Shown: one piece after another, positions 1 to 8,274 of the stretch
Layout of the letters: each line of letters opens with the position of its first letter
Position numbering within the stretch: the stretch's first letter is position 1
Source: Verrucomicrobia subdivision 3 bacterium UBA693
GTDB taxonomy: Bacteria > Verrucomicrobiota > Verrucomicrobiia > Limisphaerales > UBA8199
Assembly: GCA_002298785.1 (NCBI GenBank)
Contig: DBMR01000059.1
Coordinates: 62,001 to 126,000, forward strand
DNA: 64,000 bases
Reading direction: 5' to 3'
The notes under the pieces: model-generated
Database searches by the model: none
What the model saw: only the letters and a program-made list of their open reading frames with translations
What the model was told of the DNA's origin: nothing
Program-made: the position numbers and the translations under genes

Positions 1-1041
1 GTTGCGGGTGCCGATGACCCACGCTGCAATGCGGTTGATGCTGGCATCGAAATAGTCCAACCCGATCCGCACCCGCTGGGTGTAGCCGCCCCAGACGATT
101 TCCTGGGCAATGGCCTGTAAGTCGTCGGTTAGGGTCACAACATGATCGCTGTCCCAGCGCACGCCGCGACTGACGTGGAGCGCGATTTCCGGCAGCACGC
201 AAAGCACCGAGGAGATCTTGTCCGCGATTCCTTCGGTCGGGTGATAGTGCCCGGCGTCGAGGGTGAGCAGGGTGCCTCGCTTAACCGCATACGCCAGGTA
301 AAACTCGTGCGAACCGGGGGTGAAGCTTTCAGCGCCGATGCCGAACAACTTCGGCTCGACTGAATCCACGTTGTATTTGCGATCTATCTTCTTGCGGAAG
401 ATCTGGTCCAGCGAATCGGTCAGGCGCTCCCGTGGTCCTTTGCGATCGACCGGCGTGTCTTTCATGCCGTCGGGGATCCACAAATTGGTGAGGCAGGATT
501 TGCCGAGCGCTTTGCCCAATTCAGCGCCGATCTCTCGACAGCGGATGCCGTGTTCGATCCAAAACTTGCGGATCGCCGCGTCCGGATGGGTCAGGGTGAG
601 GCCACCTTTGACCTTCGGATGCGAAAAGTACGTTTGGTTGAAATCCAATCCAATTTTGAGCTTTTTGGCCCAGGCGATCCAGTTTTCAAATTGGCGCACC
701 GTCAGCGCGTCGCGATCCACTCGTTGGCCGTCCATTTCCACGTAGTTCGCGTGGAGGTTGAAGCGGTGTCGGCCGGGAATGACGGAAACCGCCTTCTCAA
801 AATCACTGCGCAGTTCCTGAGCGGTGCGGGCCTTGCCCGGGTAATTCCCCGTCACCGCCAACCCGTCGCCCAGGGCCCCGCCGGCGGTTTCAAAACCGCC
901 AACGTCATCTCCCTGCCAGCAGTGAATCGAGATGGGAATGCGGGCCAGGGCGGCCAGCGCGGCTTCAGTATCGACGCCCAGTTCCGCAAAGCGTTGTTGG
1001 GCCAGGGCATAGGCTTTTTGAATTGTCTTGGTAGTGCTCAC
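1..1041 (-). CDS. rhaA: L-rhamnose isomerase, 3' end cut by window edge
   Basis: Converts L-rhamnose to L-rhamnulose in the cytoplasm, the first step of rhamnose catabolism. The 347 codons present follow E. coli RhaA from near its N-terminus: HCWQGDDVGGFE, GNYPGKAR, LHANYVEMDG, DFNQTYFSHP, LWIPDGMKD, LDAGHYHPTE, RWDSDHVV and FDASINRIAAWVIGTRN all appear in order. RhaA is about 420 residues, so roughly 70 C-terminal residues lie beyond base 1. I placed the start at the GTG at 1041, which aligns with the E. coli N-terminus. A TTG at 1101, overlapping the stop of the upstream shell gene and preceded by GGAGG, is an alternative that adds 20 residues. Last visible gene of the microcompartment operon; its position ties the compartment to rhamnose. 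Confidence 0.95.
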   Translation of the reverse strand, partial: MSTTKTIQKAYALAQQRFAELGVDTEAALAALARIPISIHCWQGDDVGGFETAGGALGDGLAVTGNYPGKARTAQELRSDFEKAVSVIPGRHRFNLHANYVEMDGQRVDRDALTVRQFENWIAWAKKLKIGLDFNQTYFSHPKVKGGLTLTHPDAAIRKFWIEHGIRCREIGAELGKALGKSCLTNLWIPDGMKDTPVDRKGPRERLTDSLDQIFRKKIDRKYNVDSVEPKLFGIGAESFTPGSHEFYLAYAVKRGTLLTLDAGHYHPTEGIADKISSVLCVLPEIALHVSRGVRWDSDHVVTLTDDLQAIAQEIVWGGYTQRVRIGLDYFDASINRIAAWVIGTRN

Positions 1042-1097
1042 AGTTTGGTTCAGGGAGTTCAGGGCTTCAGTAAAATGGGCCGAACCGCGTGGTGATT

Positions 1098-1649
1098 TCA
1101 AATGACCTCCCGGTACACCTCCGGGTGCGGGCGTGAAATCACCACCGCGTTCACCAACACTCCGGCGTCGGCGATCACCTTGCGACCGGCCGCGACCGCG
1201 GCTTGCACCGAACCGACATCGCCGGTCATGGTACAAAAGGCTTTCCCGCCGAGCGCCATCGCCAGGCGAACCTCCAGCAGGTTGATATGGGCGGCTTTGG
1301 CCGCGGCGTCGGCGGCCTGGAGCAGGGTGGTGACGTTGAAAGATTCGAGGATGCCCAAGGCCCCGTTGGGTTCCACGGCGCTGGTGCGTCCGAGGGCGAG
1401 GAGTACTTCGGGATGGATGTTGGCGCAAACAAAGCTGTCGATCAGGCAGCCGTTGGCCGCCTCGGCCCCGGCTTCAATAGCGGCCTCGACCGCGGCGTTG
1501 TCACCGCCGATCAACACCATGTACTTGCCGGAGCAGATGGAGCGGGCCAGCAGCAGGCGCACGTTGCCGGCCTTGAGCATGGTGTCCGCCACCTGGAAAC
1601 CGGCAGCAATGCTGGAGAGTTCGATGAGGCCAACGGATTTTTCAATCAT
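1098..1649 (-). CDS. pduT: PduT-like tandem-BMC trimeric shell protein with predicted Fe-S site
   Basis: Shell component of a bacterial microcompartment. Two BMC domains are fused in 183 residues (about 1-90 and 95-183), the size and architecture of PduT. The N-terminus (KSVGLIELSSIAAGF), the repeated GG-K/GD patterns and the C-terminal RPHPEVYR closely resemble PduT. Cys39, in the RSICSGKY segment, matches the cysteine that in PduT holds a 4Fe-4S cluster at the three-fold pore. That suggests electron transfer across the shell rather than metabolite diffusion. The start codon overlaps the end of the PduS-like gene by 4 bases, consistent with PduS docking on PduT as reported for propanediol compartments. 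The Fe-S assignment is inferred from the conserved cysteine. Confidence 0.92.
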   Translation of the reverse strand: MIEKSVGLIELSSIAAGFQVADTMLKAGNVRLLLARSICSGKYMVLIGGDNAAVEAAIEAGAEAANGCLIDSFVCANIHPEVLLALGRTSAVEPNGALGILESFNVTTLLQAADAAAKAAHINLLEVRLAMALGGKAFCTMTGDVGSVQAAVAAGRKVIADAGVLVNAVVISRPHPEVYREVI

Positions 1650-2971
1650 GATCGGATTTCGAGAACGATGTTTTCTGCATTAATGTCCGCGACTCGGGCC
1701 CGTGCCGGACTGTGCAAGGTCGCACCCAGGGTGTCGGACTTGGGCTCGGCCAGGAGCTCGCCTTCCAAAACATCCTGTCCTGGTCGCACCCGGGGCAGGG
1801 CGGGGGTGCCTGCACTCTGTTTGAGCGGCAGCACCAGCAGTTGGGGCATCGGCAAATCCTCCACATAAGGAGCGTGGAGATCGTACGCCTCAACGTGGAG
1901 CTTGCGGGCAAGGGTTTTGATGGGCACCCGGCGCCCGTCGTGCATGGGGTGCGGTTTGACCGTGGCGGGGCCGGTCCACTTCAGGTTGTAGGTGCGCAAA
2001 GCGGCTTTTGCGTCGTCACAGGCTTCTTTGGGGAAGAGTTCTTCCGGACAGGAGTAAAGCGTGCAGAGCCCGCAGGAACAACACAATGCCGCCCACTGAT
2101 TCCACACGGTTGCACCGGTGGCGGTGAAAGCCAGGCTGCGCATCACCTGGTGTGGTTCCACCGCATAACCGAGCAGAAATCGCGGACAGTACTCGGTGCA
2201 ATAGCGACACTGGTCACATGCGGATTTGCCGATTTTCGCCTGGGCTTTCGGGGGACTGAGCTTGCGCTCGATGACGTGATGGTCTCGCGGCAGGATCACG
2301 ACGCCGGTGGCGGTCTTGGTGACGGGGGTATCCAGGTTGTCGGTGGTTTGACCCATCATCAGTCCACCGAGGCACAGCACGGGATCGTTGGTAGTTAAGC
2401 CACCCGCTGCGGCAATGCAGTCGCGATAGGTGGCGCCAATCGGTACGCGCAGAGTTATCGGATTCCGAACGGCACCGGCGATGGTCAGCATCTTGCGAGT
2501 GACCGGGCGTCCTTCCGCGGCGGCGGCGATATTAACAAAAGTCTCAACGTTATTGACCACCACTCCTACCTGGACAGGGATTCCCGCTGGTGGAATCAGA
2601 CGTCCGGTAACCGAAAAGACCAAATCATACTCGTCACCTGCGGGATAATAATCACCGAGCAGATGCACGCGCACCGGGGTGTTTTGGCAGGCACCCCGCA
2701 CCGCCTCCACGGCTTTGGTTTTCTTTTCCTTGATGCCGACGACCGCGTCGCGCGCTCCGACCGCCTCCATGGCGAGCAGCATGCCTTTGACCAGGCGCTC
2801 CGCTTCCATCTCCATGATGACTGCGTCCTTGTGCAGCAAAGGCTCGCACTCTGCTCCGTTGGCGATCAAGGTATCCGCTTTGGCAGCGAGTTTTACGTGC
2901 GTGGGAAAGCCACCGCCCCCGGCGCCTACCACGCCGGCTTGCTTCACTTTTTCCACCAGATTGATTTGCAT
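1646..2971 (-). CDS. pduS: PduS/RnfC-like NADH-oxidising Fe-S flavoprotein
   Basis: Probable electron-transfer protein of the microcompartment, regenerating NAD+ inside the shell or reducing a cofactor. The N-terminal glycine-rich NADH/FMN motif GAGGGGFPTHVK is at residues 16-27. The middle carries the RnfC/NqrF-type fold (LLGDYYPAGDEY, NNVETFVNIA). Two ferredoxin-like clusters follow: Cys252-255-258-262P and Cys297/298-300-303-308P. Its 441 residues match PduS. It starts 20 bases after the UroD-like gene and overlaps the BMC shell gene by 4 bases (ATGA). In Pdu systems PduS is a cobalamin reductase and binds PduT. No B12-dependent diol dehydratase is in view, so a general NADH-oxidising role is at least as likely. 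Confidence 0.9.
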   Translation of the reverse strand: MQINLVEKVKQAGVVGAGGGGFPTHVKLAAKADTLIANGAECEPLLHKDAVIMEMEAERLVKGMLLAMEAVGARDAVVGIKEKKTKAVEAVRGACQNTPVRVHLLGDYYPAGDEYDLVFSVTGRLIPPAGIPVQVGVVVNNVETFVNIAAAAEGRPVTRKMLTIAGAVRNPITLRVPIGATYRDCIAAAGGLTTNDPVLCLGGLMMGQTTDNLDTPVTKTATGVVILPRDHHVIERKLSPPKAQAKIGKSACDQCRYCTEYCPRFLLGYAVEPHQVMRSLAFTATGATVWNQWAALCCSCGLCTLYSCPEELFPKEACDDAKAALRTYNLKWTGPATVKPHPMHDGRRVPIKTLARKLHVEAYDLHAPYVEDLPMPQLLVLPLKQSAGTPALPRVRPGQDVLEGELLAEPKSDTLGATLHSPARARVADINAENIVLEIRS

Positions 2972-2991
2972 TGCTTCTTATGACCTGTGGA

Positions 2992-4239
2992 TTAGCCGTG
3001 ATACGCCGCGGCGCTGGTAACCGCATTGAACATCGCTACGATATTCTCTGGAGGCACATCCGCCAGAATATTGTGAACCTGCTGAAAAATGAACCCGCCG
3101 CCGGGCCGCCAGATGGAAACCAATTCGGACACGTGCTGGCGGATTTCCTCCGGTTTGCCGTTGATCAACATGTGGCGAGTATCGCAGCCACCGCCCCAAA
3201 AGGTGAGGCGCTGACCGAAATCACGCTTCAGTCCGGCTGGATCCATGCCGCGGCAGGTTATCTGCACTGGGTTGATCGTGTCCAGTCCGGCTTCGATCAG
3301 GCCGGGTAGAAGTTCCCGTACGCCGCCGCAGCAATGCAGCATGATCTTGAGGTGCGGGGCGATCTCCTTTACGCGGCGCCACATGCGTGCTTCACGTGGT
3401 TGAAAGAACTCGCGATAAGTGGCCGGGCTGATTTGCGGGCCGGACTGCATCCCCAGATCATCCCCGAACAAAATGATATCGAGGTGCGGACCGGCGGTGC
3501 GGAGAAAACGGTCCAGGTTCTTCAAATGCAACTCGACCAGGCGATCCAAAAAGCGGTGTGCGCGCTCGGGTTCGCCGGCCAGCAGCATGAAGAAGTTATC
3601 GTTCCGATAAAGCATCTGTCCCAATTCCAGCAAATTGCCGCCAAACAAACCGATGATGGCCCGATTGGTACTGGCGCGCAGGGCGCGAGCGCCGTTGGTG
3701 AGAATCGCGTCTCCTTCCGCCCCCGCAGTGATGATCGGGCCGGGAGGCGAAGCGGCGGCGGACCACATGCAATTCGCCAACGCTTCCGATAGAGAACCTT
3801 CGTCGTTTTCGGCGAAAGGCCAGTGCGACTGCTCGAAATACCAAACTCCGTTGGGCATGCGGCCCAGGACGCGGCCAGTGCCCTCCGCGCGTAACACCCA
3901 GTCCTCACCGTCGCGGGTTGGTAGGGCCCATTGCGGCATGAGGCATTCCGTGCCGTCGGGTAGTCGCCATTCGGCCCAATATTTGTCCTCCAACGCGAAC
4001 CCACGACCTAATTCAATGGTGTCTACCTGGAACAGTTGGAGCACGTCCTCATCCACAATCGCCATTTGCTGGATAGGGTCATAAACGCGCAATGGTCGTC
4101 GTGGGAGTCCGAGGTGGTTGCGGAGTCGCGCATAAGCCATCGCGGCGATGCCGGAGGAGCGATGTCCCGAAAAATCAATGGGCACCCGGTCCGGTTCCTG
4201 GTGGTTTAAGGCCGTTAAGACACGTTCTCGCGAAGTCAT
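2992..4239 (-). CDS. Uroporphyrinogen decarboxylase-like protein (possible methyltransferase)
   Basis: A 415-residue member of the UroD/MtaA/CmuA superfamily. The N-terminus TSRERVLTALNHQEPDRVP is typical of the non-heme branch often seen in catabolic clusters. HCCGGVRELLPGLIEAGLD and the later GGGCDT segment match the C-terminal half, where methyltransferase members bind zinc or corrinoid substrates. An ATG at 4338 would add 33 residues with no family match, so I chose the ATG at 4239, which has a purine-rich AAAGGGAA upstream. It is the first visible gene of the microcompartment operon. Its substrate is unknown. It is not a likely haem-biosynthesis HemE, because the canonical HemE N-terminal motifs are absent and the protein is longer. 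Confidence 0.82.
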   Translation of the reverse strand: MTSRERVLTALNHQEPDRVPIDFSGHRSSGIAAMAYARLRNHLGLPRRPLRVYDPIQQMAIVDEDVLQLFQVDTIELGRGFALEDKYWAEWRLPDGTECLMPQWALPTRDGEDWVLRAEGTGRVLGRMPNGVWYFEQSHWPFAENDEGSLSEALANCMWSAAASPPGPIITAGAEGDAILTNGARALRASTNRAIIGLFGGNLLELGQMLYRNDNFFMLLAGEPERAHRFLDRLVELHLKNLDRFLRTAGPHLDIILFGDDLGMQSGPQISPATYREFFQPREARMWRRVKEIAPHLKIMLHCCGGVRELLPGLIEAGLDTINPVQITCRGMDPAGLKRDFGQRLTFWGGGCDTRHMLINGKPEEIRQHVSELVSIWRPGGGFIFQQVHNILADVPPENIVAMFNAVTSAAAYHG

Positions 4240-4397
4240 AGTTCCCTTTGATTTTCGATGCGTCCGAGACTGCACTTTGCTCGGACCGGCGTCAAAACAA
4301 AAGGTCCCCAGTCCCGTCCGCGAAATGAGAACATCCAAGGCTTGCGTTTGTGCGCCCGCCCGGTGATATTCCGGCTCTGGTTGAGGCCGATTGACTT

Positions 4398-4658
4398 ATG
4401 AATTCACGAATTTGGATGGTTCTAGGTTTGGTAACCGTGATGGCGTTTTGTGGTTGCACGCGCCACTACGTGGTCACCATGACTAACGGATCCAAGTTGA
4501 CGGTATGTGGCAAACCCAAGCTGCAGAACGGATCCTACGTGGTGAAGGATGCGGCGGGTAAGAGTTACCTCGTTCCCAGTGGCAGGGTACGTGAAATTGC
4601 CCCGGCTTCGATGGAGCCCGAGAGCAAAGGACGATTTAACCCTTCGACCGGGAAGTAA
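4398..4658 (+). CDS. YgdI/YgdR-type (DUF903) small lipoprotein
   Basis: An 86-residue exported protein. Residues 1-19 form a short hydrophobic signal ending at Cys20 (AFCGC), a plausible though imperfect lipobox. The body contains YVVTMTNGSKL, GKPKLQNGSYVVKDAAGK and a final S-RVREI pattern. This is the small beta-barrel (Sm-like) fold of E. coli YgdI and YgdR, where a 'NG/DG.....GKP' strand pair is followed by an arginine and an acidic terminal helix. Function in the family is unknown beyond outer-membrane or periplasmic lipoprotein. It is monocistronic and converges on ribE, overlapping its 3' end by 23 bases. Confidence 0.75.
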   Translation: MNSRIWMVLGLVTVMAFCGCTRHYVVTMTNGSKLTVCGKPKLQNGSYVVKDAAGKSYLVPSGRVREIAPASMEPESKGRFNPSTGK

Positions 4659-5247
4659 CAAACTTTTCCACGTACTTGCCGATGATATCGGCTTCGAGGT
4701 TTACGGCGTCGCCCACTTTTCGCTCGTGCAGGGCGGTGACTTCGTAGGTGTGTGGAATAATCCAGATGCGAAAACCGCGTTTGGTCACACTGGCTACCGT
4801 AAGGCTGATGCCGTCCACCGCGACCGATCCTTTGAACACCAGGTAACGCCGGACTTCTGGCGGTGCGGCGACATCCAGCACATGATCCGCCCCTTGGCGC
4901 TCCCAGCGGGTGATCCGGCCCACGCCGTCGATGTGGCCGGTCACGAAGTGGCCGCCCAAATGGCCGTCGGTGCGCAAAGGTCGTTCCAGGTTCACAAGCG
5001 AACCCACCTGGGCATATTGCAGATTGGTGCGTTGCCAGGTCTCCTTCAATAAATCAAACTGGAGCAGGCGTTGTTTGCCGGGGCGACCGAGTTTCACCAC
5101 GGTCAGGCAGCAGCCGTTGACAGCCACGCTGTCGCCGAGTTTCACACCCTGGGCGCACAAACGCGCCCGGACGCTTAATTCAATCGATTTCCCCGTAGGT
5201 TGAATTCGCTCTACGACTCCCGTCTCTTCGACAATGCCTGTAAACAT
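4636..5247 (-). CDS. ribE: Riboflavin synthase, alpha chain
   Basis: Catalyses the dismutation of two 6,7-dimethyl-8-ribityllumazine molecules into riboflavin. The 203 residues contain the diagnostic N-terminus MFTGIVEETG and two tandem lumazine-binding domains (about 1-97 and 98-200). Repeated signatures are GDSVAVNGCCLTVV in the first domain and GSVAVDGISLTVA in the second. GGHFVTGHIDGVG marks the junction. It lies 126 bases downstream of ribD on the same strand, so the two riboflavin genes are probably co-transcribed behind nusB and ftsY. I looked for an FMN riboswitch before both genes and saw none. Confidence 0.95.
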   Translation of the reverse strand: MFTGIVEETGVVERIQPTGKSIELSVRARLCAQGVKLGDSVAVNGCCLTVVKLGRPGKQRLLQFDLLKETWQRTNLQYAQVGSLVNLERPLRTDGHLGGHFVTGHIDGVGRITRWERQGADHVLDVAAPPEVRRYLVFKGSVAVDGISLTVASVTKRGFRIWIIPHTYEVTALHERKVGDAVNLEADIIGKYVEKFVTSRSKG

Positions 5248-5373
5248 AAAAAATAATCAGTGCGCATAGTGTTGCCACCCCGCCCAATAACACAAGTCCA
5301 AGTCACGACCAGTGCGATGGAAGGTTGTTCTCGATGCAGCACTTGGTGCTGGCGCTCGTCGTTTCTTCACGAC

Positions 5374-6486
5374 TCACTGGGGTGACTGAACTCGCGCTTG
5401 CAGCAACAAGTCGGGTCCCAACTTCTGCCATCGCACCTTTTCGAGGCGCATCACCTGTTTCGACGAAGTCGCCCCCACTCCCGCCACACCGCGCCTGGCA
5501 TCTTGCCCTCCCAACACTTTGGGCGCATAAAAGAAGGCAATTTCCTGGGCGAAACCGCCCAGCAGAAACGAAGCGTTCACTTCCCCACCGCCTTCCACCA
5601 ACAAACTGGTGAGATCTTCTTCGCCGAGTTTACGCAGCACCCACGGCACCTCGACCCGCCCATTGCTGGCGGGGGCCTTCAGGATGTTCACCTGGCAGGC
5701 CAAAGCCCGCACCCTGGACGAGGGTGCGCGAGGACCGACTACGATGGTGGTCAGAGCGCGGTGCTCGTCGGAGACGACCTTGGAGTTCAGCGGGGTGCGA
5801 GCGGTCGAATCCAGGACGAACCGTCTCAGTGTATGCACTTGTTCCGACCTGGACTTGGCGCGATGAGTGAGGCTCGGATCATCCGTCAGGATGGTTTCCA
5901 CCCCCACGAGGATGGCATCGTGTTCTGCGCGCAGCTTCATCCCAAACGCGCGGGCCTTTTCGCCGGTGATCCATTTCGAATCGCCGTGAGCCGTGGCGAT
6001 CTTTCCGTCCAGGGTCATGGCGGCCTTCACCGTAACGTATGGAGTCCGGTGCCTGATCCAATGGTTGAAGGCCTTATTCAGGTCCGTCGCAACGGTGTCC
6101 AGCAGCCCATGTTCGACCTCAACCCCGGCAGCGCGAAGAACCTCAAAGCCTCTTCCGGCATGGAGTGGATTTGGATCGGTGGCGGCTGCCACCACGCGCT
6201 GGATTCCGGCCTGGATGATGGCGTTGGTGCAGGGTGGGGTGCGGCCAAAAGTGGAACAGGGCTCGAGCGCAACGAACAGGGTGGCTCCGCGTGGATCGTG
6301 TCCCTTAGCCTGAGCGTCGCGCAGCGCCTCAATCTCGGCATGCGGCTTGCCGGCCTGGTGATGCCAGCCTTGCCCCAGCAACCGTCCACGCCGGGTGATG
6401 ACCGCGCCCACCATGGGATTGGGGGAAGTGTGGCCTCGCCCTCGCCGGGCCAAACGCAGTGCCAACCGCATCCAACGTTCGCTCAT
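5374..6486 (-). CDS. ribD: Bifunctional riboflavin deaminase/reductase RibD
   Basis: Two successive steps of riboflavin synthesis: deamination of the pyrimidine intermediate, then NADPH-dependent reduction of the ribosyl side chain. The N-terminal cytidine-deaminase-like zinc domain shows PHAEIEAL (residues 48-55) and ALEPCSTFGRTPPC (about 72-86), which supply the zinc ligands and catalytic Glu. The linker AMTLDGKIAT begins the reductase domain, and LLVEGGGEVNASFL near the C-terminus is its substrate/NADPH signature. Length (370 residues) is standard. The ATG overlaps the ftsY stop codon by 4 bases, so translation is probably coupled. Confidence 0.96.
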   Translation of the reverse strand: MSERWMRLALRLARRGRGHTSPNPMVGAVITRRGRLLGQGWHHQAGKPHAEIEALRDAQAKGHDPRGATLFVALEPCSTFGRTPPCTNAIIQAGIQRVVAAATDPNPLHAGRGFEVLRAAGVEVEHGLLDTVATDLNKAFNHWIRHRTPYVTVKAAMTLDGKIATAHGDSKWITGEKARAFGMKLRAEHDAILVGVETILTDDPSLTHRAKSRSEQVHTLRRFVLDSTARTPLNSKVVSDEHRALTTIVVGPRAPSSRVRALACQVNILKAPASNGRVEVPWVLRKLGEEDLTSLLVEGGGEVNASFLLGGFAQEIAFFYAPKVLGGQDARRGVAGVGATSSKQVMRLEKVRWQKLGPDLLLQARVQSPQ

Positions 6487-7394
6487 TCCTTGAAAAGGGC
6501 TTCCGCAAACTGTTTGGCGTCGAAGGGTTGCAAATCATCCGCTTGTTCCCCCAAGCCGATGAATTTCACGGGCAAGCCGAGTTCCTTCTGAATGGAAACC
6601 ACCATGCCGCCTTTGCTGGTGCCGTCCAACTTGGTCACGACCAAGCCAGTGAGCGGGACCGACTTGTGAAATTCGCGGGCTTGGTTCAGGGCATTCATTC
6701 CCGTTGTGGCGTCCAATACCAACAGCACCTCGTGCGGAGCCCCCGGCAATTGTTTACCCATCACCCGGTGCAGTTTCTGCAATTCCAGCATCAGGTTATG
6801 CTTGGTGTGAAGTCGGCCAGCGGTGTCCACGAACAGAAAGTTTGCCTTCCGCGCCTGGGCCGCCGTGACTGCGTCGTGAGAGACCGCGGCGGGATCCGCC
6901 CCATACGTTCCGGCGACCACTTCCACCTTGAGGCGTTGTCCCCACAGTTTGAGTTGCTCGATGGCGGCCGCGCGAAACGTGTCGCAGGCGGCCAGCATTG
7001 CCTTTTCGCCACGGCCTTGCACCAGCGCGGCAAGTTTGGCGGCAGTAGTCGTTTTACCGGTGCCGTTAACGCCCACGATGGAAACCACTGTCAGGCCCGA
7101 AGGTGCGTGCCGCAATTTTGACTCGCTGGCCACGAAACTCTTTTCGACCTCGGCGGCGGCGATGTCGAAGAAACCGCCCCCATCCTTGCCCTGGGTCTCA
7201 AAAGACTGTTTGACCTTGGCGATGATTTGCGTGGTCAATTCCATGCCGAGATCCGCGCCGATCAGGGCCGCCTCCAATTCCTCGAGGCTTGCGGCATCGA
7301 GCCTGGGGGAGCGCGTGACAATGCGCTTGATCTCGTGAACCAGCTTGTTGTGGGTCTTCTGCAGACCCGCTTTGAATTTTGCGAATAGACCCAT
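6483..7394 (-). CDS. ftsY: Signal recognition particle receptor FtsY
   Basis: Membrane-targeting GTPase that receives SRP-ribosome complexes at the inner membrane. The 303 residues hold the helical N domain and the GTPase G domain: P-loop GVNGTGKTTTAAKLA, DTFRAAAIEQL, DTAGRLHTKHNL, TKLDGTSKGG and the closing GLGEQADDLQPFD. The long acidic A domain of E. coli FtsY is absent and the protein starts with a short basic helix, as in many non-proteobacterial FtsY proteins. It starts 4 bases after the PHP gene and overlaps ribD by 4, in a tightly packed housekeeping operon. Confidence 0.97.
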   Translation of the reverse strand: MGLFAKFKAGLQKTHNKLVHEIKRIVTRSPRLDAASLEELEAALIGADLGMELTTQIIAKVKQSFETQGKDGGGFFDIAAAEVEKSFVASESKLRHAPSGLTVVSIVGVNGTGKTTTAAKLAALVQGRGEKAMLAACDTFRAAAIEQLKLWGQRLKVEVVAGTYGADPAAVSHDAVTAAQARKANFLFVDTAGRLHTKHNLMLELQKLHRVMGKQLPGAPHEVLLVLDATTGMNALNQAREFHKSVPLTGLVVTKLDGTSKGGMVVSIQKELGLPVKFIGLGEQADDLQPFDAKQFAEALFKE

Positions 7395-7398
7395 GGTG

Positions 7399-8274
7399 CT
7401 AATGGTTTTCGCTCCACCCGGCGGAGCGTCCGGCTCTGGCAGCGAGCGCGGTGACGTATTGATAAGGCAATTTGACGGTACCCATCAGGGGTGTCCCCTT
7501 GGTATACCCGTGACAATCTGATCCCCCGGTAATGAGCACGCCCAGGCGGCGGGCCAACGCCGCGTAGCGTTCGGAAACCGCCGGCGTGTGCTTGGTGTGG
7601 TAACACTCGATGCCATCGAGCCCGGCGGCCACCAACTCGGGAATCGCTTCATCCATACGATTCAACCCGGGATGGGCCATGACCGCCACCCCACCGGAGC
7701 TGTGGATCAACGCGATGGAGTCCGTGGCCGAGATTTTGAATTTTGGCACCCAGGCCGGACGGTGCTTTTTGAGAAAGCGCTCGAAGGCTTCATCGACGGT
7801 GGCGCAAATGCCGGCCTGGACCAGGGCACGCCCGATATGTGGACGGCCAGGGGATTTGCAGTTGGCCACCGCCATGACTGATTCTGAAGTCAGATCTACG
7901 CCCAGGGAGTTGAGGCGGGACACCATTTCCTGGATGCGTTGCTGGCGCACGGTTTGAAATTGGTGCATGGCTGAGAGCAATCGGGCATCTGTGGTGTCCA
8001 GGTAATAGCCCAAAATGTGCAGTTCGTTGCCGTCCAACTCGGCGGTAAATTCGCTGCCGGTAATGAACTCGATGCCCACCGCAGCGCAAGCCGCCGCCGT
8101 GGCGGCGCAGCCTTCGATCGTATCGTGGTCGGTCAGCGAGACCGCGGCCAACCCATGCAGTTTGGCCTGGCCGGCCAATTCTTCCGGCGTGTAGGTGCCG
8201 TCAGAAAATCGTGTGTGCAGGTGTAGGTCCGCGAAACGGTTTCCGGCTCGAGACATGGGCTTGGCGCCGCTCAT
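7399..8274 (-). CDS. PHP-domain phosphoesterase (TrpH/YciV, RNase AM type)
   Basis: A 291-residue metal-dependent phosphoesterase. Metal-ligand motifs of the PHP fold are visible: DLHLHTRFSDGTY near the N-terminus, SLTDHDTIEGC, GSEFTAE, MAHPGLNRM, and the C-terminal GSDCHG. E. coli YciV (RNase AM), the best studied relative, removes 3',5'-bisphosphates and trims RNA 5' ends. Whether this member acts on RNA or nucleotides cannot be read from the sequence. The ATG overlaps the nusB stop by 4 bases. An internal ATG six codons in (SRAGNRFADLHLH) is an alternative start. Confidence 0.85.
   Translation of the reverse strand: MSGAKPMSRAGNRFADLHLHTRFSDGTYTPEELAGQAKLHGLAAVSLTDHDTIEGCAATAAACAAVGIEFITGSEFTAELDGNELHILGYYLDTTDARLLSAMHQFQTVRQQRIQEMVSRLNSLGVDLTSESVMAVANCKSPGRPHIGRALVQAGICATVDEAFERFLKKHRPAWVPKFKISATDSIALIHSSGGVAVMAHPGLNRMDEAIPELVAAGLDGIECYHTKHTPAVSERYAALARRLGVLITGGSDCHGYTKGTPLMGTVKLPYQYVTALAARAGRSAGWSENH

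Noticed and set aside
4240..4338. N-terminal 33-residue extension of the UroD-like protein from the ATG at 4338.
   Set aside because: The added residues have no similarity to the family, and the ATG at 4239 gives a standard N-terminus with a purine-rich leader.
5248..5373. Possible FMN riboswitch before ribE (and likewise before ribD).
   Set aside because: None of the conserved RFN-element blocks is present in the spacer, and ribD is coupled directly to ftsY.
5398..6591. A 397-residue plus-strand open frame opposite ribD.
   Set aside because: It is exactly antisense to a well-supported ribD with all catalytic motifs. The translation has no recognisable domain and results from high-GC codon structure.
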